A DNA stretch of 64,000 nt, from the NCBI GenBank assembly GCA_024180945.1, contig JAKSGN010000005.1, positions 2,666,001 to 2,730,000 on the forward strand. The letters run 5' to 3'. The notes under the pieces were generated by a model. It was not told where the DNA came from. It did not search any database and was given only the letters and a program-made list of their open reading frames with translations. Of this stretch, positions 12,565 to 22,526 are shown piece by piece (the stretch's first letter is position 1; each line of letters opens with the position of its first letter). The stretch comes from Macrophomina tecta (Eukaryota > Ascomycota > Dothideomycetes > Botryosphaeriales > Botryosphaeriaceae). The translations under genes were made by a program, and so were the position numbers.

Positions 12565-13479
12565 ATGGCGCACGCACGATACATACCGTCCACAGCGCAA
12601 GCTCTCTACCGCGTCTTCATCCAGCCCAGCATCTCCACCTCCGCTCTCCGCGCGACAACAACGTCCTCTCTCCGGCCAACTCTCCCTGTCACACCGTCTT
12701 TTATCCGTCTTCCTCCGCAACGGTGGACCGCCGTCAAGTACCGCCCGGCCGCCCGGCCCGAGTCGCCCTACGACGAGAAGATCTGCTCTGAGCTGATTAA
12801 TTTGGTTGATAGCGAGGGCGTCTTCCACCCAGGCGTGCCGTTGATCTCCACGCTGCAAACCTTCGACCGCGCGTCGCACCACCTGGTGCAGGTCGACGTG
12901 TCGCCCGAGGACTCGGAGCACCCCTATCCGATCTGCAAGGTCGTGGACAAGGCCACGCTGCGTGAGCAGGAGCGCCAGATGGCGAAGACGAAAACCAAGA
13001 AAAGTGCCGAGGATCTGACGAAGCGGATCGAGCTCAATTGGGCCATCAGCGCAAATGATCTGAACCACTGGCTGAAGCGGTTGAAGGAGTTCTTGCAGGA
13101 GGGGAGGAGGGTTGAGGTTATCGTGGGGCCGAGGAGGAGGGGGAGGAAGGCGACTACTGAGGAGGCTCGGGCGGTGTTGGATAGGGTGAAGGAAGCTGTG
13201 GAAGAGGTTGAGGGTGCGAAGGAGCGGATTCCGGCGGAGGGTCAATTTGGTGGTATCATGATTTTTCACTACCAAGGGCTTGAGAAGCCGAAGGAGAAGG
13301 AGGAGAAAGTAGAAAACCATGAGGTAAGGGGAAATGAGGGTGATAAAATGCCGAAGGTCTCGAGGTGGAAAATCAAGGAGGAGGAGAGGAGAAAGAAGGC
13401 TGAGGAGGAAAAGAGACGGCGGGAGATAGACGGACAGCCTGCCTACTTCAGAGTACGCTACGGGACCCGCAGACAGTAG
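12565..13479 (+). CDS. AIM23: mitochondrial translation initiation factor IF-3 (AIM23-like)
   Basis: IF-3 binds the small mitochondrial ribosomal subunit and supports start-codon selection. This single-exon gene encodes 304 residues. The first 55 or so are Ser/Thr/Arg-rich without acids, as in a mitochondrial targeting peptide. The N-domain (INLVDSEGVF, then LVQVDVSPEDSEHPYPICKV) leads to the linker DKATLREQERQMAKTKTKK. The C-domain begins ELNWAISANDLNHWLKRLKEFL and contains RRVEVIVGPRRRGR. The acidic/basic tail is low complexity. Fungal mitochondrial IF-3 proteins are divergent, but the order of these blocks is diagnostic. The neighbouring genes encode mL38 and uL4m. Confidence 0.88.
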   Translation: MAHARYIPSTAQALYRVFIQPSISTSALRATTTSSLRPTLPVTPSFIRLPPQRWTAVKYRPAARPESPYDEKICSELINLVDSEGVFHPGVPLISTLQTFDRASHHLVQVDVSPEDSEHPYPICKVVDKATLREQERQMAKTKTKKSAEDLTKRIELNWAISANDLNHWLKRLKEFLQEGRRVEVIVGPRRRGRKATTEEARAVLDRVKEAVEEVEGAKERIPAEGQFGGIMIFHYQGLEKPKEKEEKVENHEVRGNEGDKMPKVSRWKIKEEERRKKAEEEKRRREIDGQPAYFRVRYGTRRQ

Positions 13480-14047
13480 ATGTATATGCCCGCGCCGTGC
13501 TACCAACATAGTAGCTGATACAGCCTGAAGTGTTAGCATCTCTAAGATGCTTGCAGAGCATGATATAAGGCATGACAGGCATAGCAACAGGGCTTAGGGA
13601 ATGGCCTCTCCTGTATTGTAAATGCCGTGGCAATTAAGAGCTTTACTGCTCCGTCGCAACTAAACATGAGGTCCAAAGTAGCTACCGTATACAAATGTAA
13701 CCAATGTCTTTCAATCTTCCCGCTTTAAAGGGTTGTCCGGCACTCCTTCTGTGAGCATTTCACTAGACTACCCAAGGACGCATACCGCCATTTGCTGCAA
13801 GTGGGCGAATTAATGGCACAAAAAAAAAAAAAAAAAAAAACACCAAAAGACAAAACATGCTGTTGCATACAGCCAAATGGGCCCCCCACAGTAGTTTACT
13901 TAGGAAGCCACATCATGGACGAACCCCAATAACGGAGGCGAAACCGAAGAGCTCCAGCGGAGCAGAATATACTTGTCCAAGTGACTCCATATTTTACAAT
14001 CAAGTATTTCCATAACATTGACCGACAGCGTACAAAACCCCGGCCTT
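13480..14047. other. intergenic between converging genes
   Basis: This region holds the 3' ends of the IF-3 and uL4m genes. It includes a 21-nt A run at 13820-13840. No gene is seen. Confidence 0.6.
13820..13840. repeat. poly-A homopolymer, 21 nt
   Basis: An uninterrupted run of 21 A lies in the intergenic space between the IF-3 and uL4m 3' ends. It could be a simple slippage tract or the tail of a retroposed sequence. Nothing upstream supports the second option. Confidence 0.9.
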
Positions 14048-15031
14048 TTACGGCTTTGCAACAGCAGCCTTGGGCCTCTGCAAATCGCTCTGGTGGCGCT
14101 CGAGAATGAGGTCCAGCGCACTCTTCTCCACAATCAACCTTCCCATCTCCAACAAATTCTTCACATCCACATCCATCCACGTCTTCACCGCGCCCTGCTC
14201 GCCAGCCTCCTCAACCGCGCTCCACAAGTTCTTCCTCCGATCCTTTGTAACGACCATACTCCTCCCATCCGCATTCCCCCACCCATTTGCCTCGAACACA
14301 CCACGCAGGTACTTTGGGCTCCCGCTCTCCAGCTCCACACCGTCCTCCATAATAATCAGCTCGCCCCGACGGTACCGGTACGACAGCGCAGTGCGCCATG
14401 CCAGGTCGTAAATCTTGCGCGGCAGCCCCGTCGCGAAGTCGCGCGGGTGCGGCCCAAACGCAACGCCACCACCCCTCAACATAGGCGACTTCTTGTCGCC
14501 GAGACGTGCGCGGCCGGTGCCCTTCTGCGGACGCAGCTTGTGCCCACTGCCATGGACGTCGGCGCGCCACTTGGTCGACGCGGTGCCTTGGCGGGTAGCA
14601 TCTCCTTCGAAGACGACGGCGCGGTGCAGGATGTCGCGGCGCAGCGGCACGAGCAGGTGCGCGGACGGGTACGTCGCGAAGCGCAGCGGCTCCATGGTCG
14701 GGAAGCGGTAGATGGTGGTATGCACGGTCGACGGGCGGATGTGCTCGGGGATCGGCGGCGCGTAGAGGTTGGGATTGGCGGGCGGGATGGCGGAGGTGGT
14801 GCTTACGGCGGCAACGGTGGAGGAGGACGACGACGAAGGAAGAGGCGCCTCGGTGGCCATTGACCGTGTTATCGAGGGTGTTGACTATAGGGACGGCGGT
14901 TAGCTGGGCGGTCTGCGGAGGGCTGAGGCGGACGGATGGAGGCGTACGGCATTGTGAAAGCGCGGCAGGCTGCATCGGGCGGCGGAATTGACGAGCCCTC
15001 TCAAAGGGCCTGCTGCCCCTCTGCTTGCCAT
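14048..15031 (-). CDS. YML6: mitochondrial large-subunit ribosomal protein uL4m (YML6)
   Basis: uL4m is a core rRNA-binding protein of the mitochondrial large ribosomal subunit, with an extended loop in the exit tunnel. Exons 15031-14948 and 14884-14048 give 306 residues. The 63-nt intron contains a clear GCTAAC branch site and removes two in-frame stops. Exon 1 supplies a classical presequence (MASRGAAGPLRGLVNSAARC). The body shows the L4 signature: STKWRADVHGSGHKLRPQKG, then GRARLGDKKSPMLRGGG and a GPHPRDFATGLPRK block, followed by the Rossmann-like C-terminal domain (SMVVTKDRRKNLWSA). A start at the internal MATEAP, 14860, would lose the targeting peptide, so the spliced start is preferred. 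Confidence 0.93.
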
Positions 15032-15416
15032 GGCGGGTATGAGCTTCGACGCGGGCGATGCGAGTGGTGTTGTAGCGAGCAGGCGCGGAGGTGCTTGGGA
15101 AATCTTCCCGGCCGGAATTGTGCCGATTGGAGGCACTAGGTGATGAGCGGGCTTCGAGTTTGTCGCTGATGCAACTGCTGCTAGACCATCTCTCCCGCCG
15201 CTAGTCCTGTACATATTCCCAGCCCGCCGCCGGTATTTGGCAGCCATTCCTCTTTCTCCGGCTCAGCGGTCTTGTGAAGCCTTTTCAATTTCCAACTCCG
15301 TAGAGGTCCGCAACCGCAGACCCCACCACACAAAAGTGAGCTCCATTAGAAATCCATTGCAGATTGCGCGCCGGCACCACCGCATATACTGACCTTCTAT
15401 TGTGGATAGCGCGGAT
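15032..15416. other. divergent promoter region, uL4m and DnaJ
   Basis: This 385-bp gap lies between the divergent starts of the uL4m and class A DnaJ genes. No reading frame is convincing. It probably serves both promoters. Confidence 0.6.
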
Positions 15417-16879
15417 ATGAACAGCTCAGAGGAGGTTGATCTCTACGGTAAAGCTCAAAAAATTCTACCGCTTCCGGATCCTGATACTGATATGCAAAGA
15501 GGTCCTTGGCGTTGAGCGCGGTGCAAGCAAAGCCGAAATAAAGAAAGCTTACCACAAGGTATGGCTTCCGCACTCTGCCTCCCCGTGCACATCTCCAGCT
15601 AAATCTTTTTCCCTGCAGGCCGCACTTTCTTCCCACCCTGACAAAGTCGCCGAAGCGGAGCGCGCAGATGCCGAAGTCCGCTTCAAGGCTGTCTCACAAG
15701 CCTACGAAATCCTGTTCGACGATGAGAAACGCGAAGTATACGATACCCATGGCATGTCCGCTTTCGACGGCAGCAGGCCGGGTCCCGGCGGTATGGGCGG
15801 TGACGTAGATCTTGACGACCTGCTGTCGCAGATGTTTGGTATGGGCGGTGGCATGGGCGGCATGGGCGGTATGCCAGGTATGGGCGGCATGGGTGGTGGC
15901 GGTCCTCGCCGGCCACGCAAGGGTGCGAACGAGGAGCAGGAGTACGAAGTAAGTCTCGAGGAGCTTTACAAGGGGAAGACGACCAGGTTTGCAAGCACGA
16001 AGAATGTCATTTGCGAGACGTGCAAGGGCTCCGGCGGAAGGGAAAAGGCGAAGCCGCATGACTGCTCTGTGTGCGGAGGCAGAGGTTTGTGCTTCTCCTG
16101 CGGAACCCCTTTCGATTGTTGCATATGCTAATAGGAGCGCAGGGCAAACTCTCCGCATCCAGACCGTTGGCGGCATGCTCAGCCAGGTTACTACCCAGTG
16201 TGCGAACTGCAGTGGCTTCGGTAAGGTTTACAAGGACAAGGAAAAGTGCAAGAAGTGCAAGGGCAAGCGCGTGGTCGAGAAGCGCAAGATTCTTGAGCTG
16301 TACATCCCCCGCGGCGCCCGCGAGGGTGAGCGTATTGTGCTAGCTGGTGAGGCGGACCAGCAGCCCGATCAAGAACCAGGCGACATTATCTTTGAGCTCG
16401 TGGAGAAGGAGCACCCTACCTTCCGCCGCGCCGGCGCAGACCTGCAGGCGGACCTCCACGTGACCCTTTCCGAGGCTTTGACCGGCTTCCACCGCGTTGT
16501 CCTTACTCACCTGGACGGCCGTGGCATTGCCCTCAATGTCAAGCAACCTCAAGGCAAGATTCTGCGGCCCGGGGAAGTGCTCAAGGTGTCTGGTGAGGGT
16601 ATGCCAATCAAGAAGAGCGATGCTCGCGGAGACTTGTACCTGATTGTGCATATCGAGTTCCCCGAGGATGGCTACATTCAGGATGAGGCTGCCATCAAGA
16701 AGATCAGGGACCTGCTCCCTGGTCCCGGACCTGAGATCAAGTCAGACGATATCGAGGATGTTGAATTCGAGGCGGATGCAGACCTGGATAACTTTGGTGC
16801 TGACTCGGATGATCCTCGTGCGGCCCATTGGGAAGACGATGATACCGAAGAGGGTGGACCACAGTGCGCCACCCAGTAA
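15417..16879 (+). CDS. XDJ1: class A DnaJ co-chaperone with CaaX box (Xdj1/Ydj1-like)
   Basis: Class A J-proteins bind unfolded clients and stimulate Hsp70 ATPase. Four exons (15417-15447, 15500-15558, 15619-16084, 16143-16879) give 430 residues. The J domain has DLYEVLGVERGASKAEIKKA and the essential HPD. A Gly/Met-rich region (GGMGGMGGMPGMGGM) follows. Four CxxCxGxG-type zinc repeats are visible: CETCKGSG, CSVCGGRG, CANCSGFG and CKKCKGK. The third intron (GTTTGT...CGCAG, with GCTAATAG) lies inside the zinc region. The client-binding C-domain ends in an acidic tail and CATQ, a farnesylation-type CaaX motif like the CASQ of yeast Ydj1, so membrane tethering is likely. The DLYEVLGV start resembles Xdj1 more than Ydj1, but paralogue assignment needs a tree. 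Xdj1 acts at the mitochondrial outer membrane. Confidence 0.88.
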
Positions 16880-19379
16880 ATGGGAATTCTATCTCGCTAC
16901 AGAGACGGATAGGTGTCTGCCGCTATTAAAGGGCGTGCGGTGTTCAGACACGAGGAAGAGAGGAAAATATTCCGGCATTGCTGTGGCGTTGAAGGTTTTG
17001 GACGGTTTAGATTCTATGATTCTTTCGAAAGGTTTCAGAAAGGTCTGGGTGGGTGGTAAACCAGAGCACCTTATCTGCGGGCGCCAGTGTCTAAGCTCTT
17101 CCCTCAGTTTATTGTGGTACATGGTTTGGTACAGGGATCTCAGGTCATGATACCATTGTTGCGGCTGGGTAGTTGTGGTTAGGTGATCGGATAGATGGTC
17201 TCCGTCCAATCTGTACACCTGTAGCAGGAAATAACACCTCGAATGAGGTGTCTTATATGGAGTGGAGGCTGGGGTGGAGCGCAGATACGACGAGCTTGCA
17301 GGACTGGGCGGTAGTTCTAATGTTATCTCTATACCGTCAGCGACATGAATTCGAAAGCTCGCAAAACCGGTTGTTTTATTCGGAGCGCAGAATTGACTAG
17401 ACCGTGAGACATACCTCAACAGCGCTCGGCTCCACTAACTAGACTCAAATTTTAGGTCCTAGTCTATGATGCTACTTAGTTCGAGAAAGTCAAGATCAAA
17501 CGAAGGACATCGAGTGCTGGGAAAGAAGACACAGCTTCTTTGTCATACTCGAATTGATGTCCACTACCGTCATACGTAATCGGCAAGGGCATGATATTGG
17601 ACTTCATATCTTTTTTTTTTTTTTTTTCTTTTTCTTTTCGGTAGTTGGAAAGGGTGACGTCGGGAAAATTCATTCTTCCAGACTAGGGGACATCGGTTCA
17701 ACCAGCTAGACAGAGTCTCCACATGGCTCGACCAGAACGATGACGGCAGCTCAGGGACTGATCAGGCGAATAGGGCTCTGCGCCACTCGGTCGAAACATG
17801 TATATATATCCCAATTGAGCGTTCTGCCACTGCTTAGCGCCGTACATGCAACCTTTGACTAGCCTTGGGACAGTGGGGCCACTATCAAGTAGTTTATCCT
17901 AGATGAGTAAGAATATATGCTTTTCTTTTAATTTCCTCCATGTCGAGTATTCGCTTGACGTAAATTCCAAACGCGTCACGAAACATGGTCCGAATTTAAC
18001 TAACACCGGACTCGTGCAGCGCGACGGAATGAACTACTCAGTTCAGTATCTGAGCGCAAACTAAATTGGGTAATACAGAACATACTAAATATGTTCTGCC
18101 TCCTAAATTTAACGAAGGATGAACGTCCTCAGCTTCTGTATTCCGGAGTCCCTTATCAGTAATAATCATGAGGACGTTATGATGCTTAAGCTCTGTGGGG
18201 TCAGCAAGTCACAAATGTGGAGAGGACACTTTCGACATCAATAGCCTTGCCGTGCAGACTGATCTAGACTAGAGGCGGGAATTAGTGAAAGGAATGGCAT
18301 ATGCGTTTTTAGGTAGCTGAAGTTGTCATCCGGATGCGGACGTATGAATGTTCTGGAAAATTTGCGCCACGACAACTACTTTGAGCCACCATACATATAT
18401 TTCTCGGATAATGACGCGGACATGCATGTAGGGGCGGAAGCTTTCAAGGGGCTTGGCCTCTGTAAGCAACACTTGATGATTAACTGCCGACTGCGGTTGG
18501 AGGTTGGAGGTTGAGGCAAGGCAATACTGGCTTACGACTCGTCCACTGCATGGCTATCTGCAAAGGAGCCCTGTGTACTTGTTATGAACTTGCTTGATCT
18601 CAAATTGGTGCACTAGCACATGGACAGCTTCAAGTGCTTCTCAAATGGATGGTATCTCTGTGTGGTTGTCTAGCGGACTGGTGAGACTGAATCGACTGGC
18701 AGGCGCTCAAATGCCTTACTCGAGTACGGTGACCGCGGTGTTCACTTGTTATCCTCTCAAATTTTGCAGCTTCGCTTTTATGAGTGAACTCACCTTGTGC
18801 CATACGCCATAGGCCCATACGGGTTTTAGTCGCCTGCCAGGTGAGAGTCCATGTACAAAAGAGACTCCTGCATAAGGGCTTCACCTCTGTCAAGCCATGA
18901 ATTTGGATCTGAAAAGGTAGATACCAGTCATACTCATATACACCAAGACCAATCCAATCTAAGAATACAAGGTCTGCTTTTGATGTTCTCTTAAGCATAC
19001 GTTGTCCATTTATGTACTGTATGTAATTGAGTACGGTCTGTTCATTGGGATAGCCGGGATACGTGTTTGTATATGGGAGGTCCGAGAAGCGTTACCGCCT
19101 ACCACCATCCGAAAAGCCACGCGTAGTTTGAAAAGAGGAGAGTAAAGGCAGCTTCATCCATAGGATAAGGGCTTTCGCCGCAAATTTGATCCCCCCTGCA
19201 GCTATGATTGGAGTTAATCCAGCACGAACACCGGATCCGCCCCTCGGCTTCCACACAACTTCAGCATGCAAAAGATATCAAATAAAGCAGCGCACTCAGC
19301 AGCTCCGAAAGGAGCAGCATGCAGCTTGAGGATTGTGGGAAATATATATTTTATATTTTCAAAAATATTCCAGTTGTAA
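16880..19379. other. 2.5 kb gene-poor accessory stretch
   Basis: The first part is the DnaJ 3' flank. A 17-nt T run lies at 17611-17627. The stretch from about 17.8 to 18.4 kb is relatively AT-rich, has short inverted repeats and lacks usable reading frames, as expected of decayed repeat DNA. I could not connect it to a named transposon family. No gene is called. Confidence 0.55.
18076..18098. repeat. short palindrome
   Basis: CAGAACATA and TATGTTCTG are perfect reverse complements separated by CTAAA. A second perfect 10-bp inverted pair, AACGTCCTCA (18122-18131) and TGAGGACGTT (18169-18178), lies just downstream. The function is unknown; they may be remnants of a small DNA transposon. Confidence 0.6.
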
Positions 19380-19492
19380 GGCAAAGTGCCAGAGTGGTTA
19401 ATGGGTGAGACTCGAATTTTCACTTTCACGGTGTTTGAAAACAACGATATCTCATGACTTAGGTCGCGCAGGTTCGAGTCCTGTCTTTGTCG
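19380..19492 (+). tRNA. tRNA-Ser(CGA), intron-containing
   Basis: The acceptor stem GGCAAAG pairs with CTTTGTC, including one G-T pair, followed by discriminator G. The A box TGCCAGAGTGGTTAATGG is identical to the copy at 5115-5227, and the B box is GTTCGAGTC. The anticodon stem TGAGA/TCTCA and loop CTCGAA give anticodon CGA. An intron of about 30 nt follows the anticodon and differs from that of the other copy. The total is again 113 nt. Confidence 0.93.
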
Positions 19493-19497
19493 TGTTC

Positions 19498-19502
19498 TTT
19501 TT
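19498..19502 (+). terminator. RNA polymerase III terminator
   Basis: Five T begin six nt after the tRNA-Ser 3' end, with further T runs downstream (19509-19513 and beyond). The position is right for Pol III termination. Confidence 0.75.
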
Positions 19503-19536
19503 GCGCTCTTTTTAGGCTGTTTTTCTCTTTTTTTTC

Positions 19537-19576
19537 GTTGGGAATTTAATGAGAATTGGTGCGGCGACGGAGGATT
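19537..19576 (+). repeat. left copy of 40-bp inverted repeat
   Basis: This 40-nt sequence starts GTTGGGAATTTAATGAGAAT and ends ACGGAGGATT. It recurs in reverse complement at 25954-25993 with one mismatch. Outside each copy the sequence is T-rich and loosely alignable for some tens of bases. Both copies point inward, as terminal repeats of a mobile element would. Confidence 0.85.
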
Positions 19577-19919
19577 GGGTGTGGGGGCGATGCGCGTGCT
19601 AGAGGCTGTTGGGGCCTCTGACAGGCAGGCGAGGCTTCGGTTAGCTGGACAGGCTTAGCGAGCACGTGAGCCTCGCTCCAAAGCTACCGCGTGGCCAGTC
19701 GGCAGAAGAAAGTGAGCGACTCACCGTAGACTGTCTCTGGCCATTTCCGCTGGGAGAGAAACGCTGTGCGGGGCTCAGGGTCGATACGGCAGATGCGCCT
19801 TGTGGCGAATGTGCTCTTTTTGTGCTCATCTCTTTCTTTTTGGTGCCCTTGTAAGGCTCCTGGAGGAGAGCCTGCTGCTAGTCCGAATGCAAGGCTTACA
19901 ACGGTGGTGCACGAACGGG

Positions 19920-20016
19920 TCGGCCGCCCACCCTGTCGTTGTCGGTGCTTTCCCATGAATTTTTTTGTAGGTCCAGGCCAATCAGCACTCTGGGAAACGA
20001 CAGGGTGGGCGGCCGA
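19920..20016. repeat. hairpin with 21-bp perfect arms
   Basis: TCGGCCGCCCACCCTGTCGTT at 19920-19940 is the exact reverse complement of 19996-20016. A loop of 55 nt separates the arms. Inner flanks (TTTCCCA near 19950 and TGGGAAA near 19991) extend the symmetry with a small offset. The arms are GC-rich and contain GGCCG. It could be a transposon remnant or a cruciform-forming element. Confidence 0.85.
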
Positions 20017-22142
20017 GCCGCTCATGCATCAGCCTTGTGTGCGAGCCGCCTACAAAGCGTAGTGGGCTCACTTACGGGCTGCAGAATCCTTGCATAACCT
20101 TAACCTATGGTATACCCAGATAGTGAGCCACCGGCGAAACCTATAAACTTCCCAAGGATTTGTGCATCAACTAATGGGGGATCCTCTTGTTACAAGCGGT
20201 GCCGACTTTATTCCGCTAATCTATAGTTCCTTAACCGTGCGATACGCCTGGCTTTCTCCCGTCCATTCCTCGTGCTTGAAGCCAGTTTCCTAGATCTGCA
20301 ATCTGCTCCCTAAGGGCGTTCTTCCCTTGCGGAACCTTCGGCCCGGGCAAGGCGGCCATTTGACGGGACAGACGAGTCACTAATTCTCGCAGCCTGCGCC
20401 GGGCGAGGCAGCTGCAGCAGCCGGCAGCTGCAGAGCATCGCGGTCGCACACACTCGCCCTCGCCCTCGCCCTCACCCACATTGGCCCGACGACGGCACCG
20501 CGTTTCGCCTTTCTCCTGCACATGCTTACGCTGCCGTTGTTCCTGGCGTCCACTGCGCTACGTGGGCGATGTTCCATATCGGCTTTGGCTGCTGCCTTGC
20601 CCGCTGCCTTGCCCAAGCCCGCACGCGCCGCCTTCCCCTAGAGTAAGAATCACGCGCGGGCACGCCGACCATGCGGCCCTGCTTCCCTTGATGCTTCTGG
20701 CCCCTGCAGTGCCTCTTCCCATGCGAACCTCCCGCCCATGGGGTCGTAAAGTCCTTGTGCCCACGGGACTCGGAACATAAAGCCAGGCCAGTTTAGGGCG
20801 GAGTCTTAATACGTCCAAGGAAAGATGAAGCAGGTAATGGACGCAGAGTCACGGGCATAGCTGAGAAACGAAGCTTCATGCAAAACGCTTTCTCGTCCTC
20901 GCATCACTCACTTGGGGTGATGGGATGGAGGCGCTGAGGCGTATCATGAATAAAACTCATACTACCCAATCTGCCTATTTCACCGCGACACAAAATATTC
21001 GTGAAATTTCAAGTGAGCTGTGCTGCAATGGTACTTCCGTGGCTATTTCCTGGAACGCGCGCGCAGCGGACAGGTTGGCGAAATCAGCAGCCAAAACAGC
21101 GCACGAGCGGCCGGGCAGCTGCCCTGCTTGGACGAACACCGTCCGTGGTAACAGAGCACTTGCTCGTTGAACGAAGCACCTTCCCACCCATTTAAATTGC
21201 CTTCAGCTCACTCAAGCTCTTCTCCTTCTTCTTCATCTCATCTCATCTACCTCTACCAGAACGCGTCCCCTGTTCAAGCTTCTTTCATCAGCTCTCAACT
21301 AACCGTGTCGCTCGTTCTCGAATGACCAATATGTCAGACCCCTCCTCAAGCAATCATCAACCCACTACTAGAGACGTGTGAGCTTCCCACCACACCGTTC
21401 CATTTTTCGCTTTGACTGATGCGAACCACTATTGTGTTCACAGAGGAGTCCAGTGTGATCTTCTCGCCCCTTTCAGCCTGCGAGCCGCTCGTGAAGTTAT
21501 GAAAGAGCTGAGCAAACGCCCCTTGAGTGAGCTCGTCGAGGGTGCCGAGGATGCCGATGAAAGCGACGGGATCGTGCCAGTCAGGAAGTCGAGAGAGTCC
21601 TGCAAGCGGCTGCATCGCCGCAATAGCATTGACAATGTGAGTGGAGTTACTCTATAATAATGATTCACCTCACCCCTGATGGGTCTCTTGCTGACCAACT
21701 GGCGTGGATTGTAGGGAGACGATGAGCAGTCTGCAATCGTGGTCGAGTCCTCATCTACCTCAGACTTAGACTTGGACGCAGACCTGGACCGCGGTTCGCT
21801 CTCCGAGCTACGCATCGCCCGACTCGATGACGATACCGACGATGACGTTCTGACCTCCTTGAACAACCTCATCGTTAAGGGCGGAGTCCACAATGGCCTT
21901 CCAACAACCTGCCTCAAGACCAGGATGGCCGCGCTCCGGGCGCCCCTCATCAAGAGCACGTTGCGTCAGAACTTCTTCGAGGACCTCAAGCCATCATACC
22001 CTACTTTGAAGCCTTGGGGAAATGACGGCCCCCTGGAAGCAAACAACCCGCACCTACTCGAAGAGATAGCTTCTCAATGCTTTGCCCTACCCAAAACATC
22101 CAACACTCACTACAAGGCATGGTGCAAGCATCACAACTGTTG

Positions 22143-22150
22143 GGAACACC
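22143..22150. repeat. hAT target-site duplication, left copy
   Basis: GGAACACC immediately precedes the left terminal repeat and is repeated exactly at 25010-25017 after the right terminal repeat. Confidence 0.95.
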
Positions 22151-22171
22151 CAGGGTGGCAATCAATTCAAT
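22151..22171 (+). repeat. hAT left terminal inverted repeat
   Basis: 21 bp, starting CAGGGTGGCAATCAATTCAA. It is perfectly complementary to 24989-25009. Confidence 0.95.
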
Positions 22172-22420
22172 AATATTGACGGTCAATCAATATTGACCAA
22201 TGTCTTGGCAATCAATCAATCAACTGAGGTCTGTCATTTTCGTCAATCAATCAATTGCTCCGGGCCAGTTGATTGACGATATTGATTGACGGCTTACCTT
22301 GTATAGAAAGCAGCTTTGATGATCATCTCGCTCTTGTGGCGCTCAAGCCACGTCAGGCTAGCCTTTTATCTGATACACTCTTGGCACACAACGTGTCGGG
22401 CACATTCTCTTGGCAGCTAG

Positions 22421-22428
22421 TATATAAA
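22421..22428 (+). promoter_or_regulatory. TATA box of hAT transposase
   Basis: TATATAAA lies 99 nt upstream of the transposase ATG at 22527, inside the element. Confidence 0.6.
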
Positions 22429-22526
22429 CGCTCTCTCAGAATGGCTAGAAGGGACAGCTGAATCTGCTCTTTCAGATCCGTTCTACATTTTCTCAGCAGC
22501 TCAGCAGCAACTCTCCCACTATCAAG

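Larger units (their letters stand above)
19493..21321. other. 1.8 kb without a recognised gene
   Basis: This stretch lies between the tRNA and the endonuclease-like gene relic. It contains the left copy of the 40-bp inverted repeat and a long-arm hairpin at 19920-20016. CT-rich runs just before 21322 look like the promoter or 5' UTR of the following gene. No coding sequence is supported. Confidence 0.5.

Noticed and set aside
13820..13840. Poly-A tail of a retroposed gene copy
   Set aside because: No target duplication or gene-like sequence lies next to the run. A simple homopolymer is sufficient.
22155..22290. Array of TCAATCAAT words that could be mistaken for a CRISPR or satellite
   Set aside because: Irregular spacing, both strands, and confined to the ends of the hAT element. 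The host is a eukaryote.
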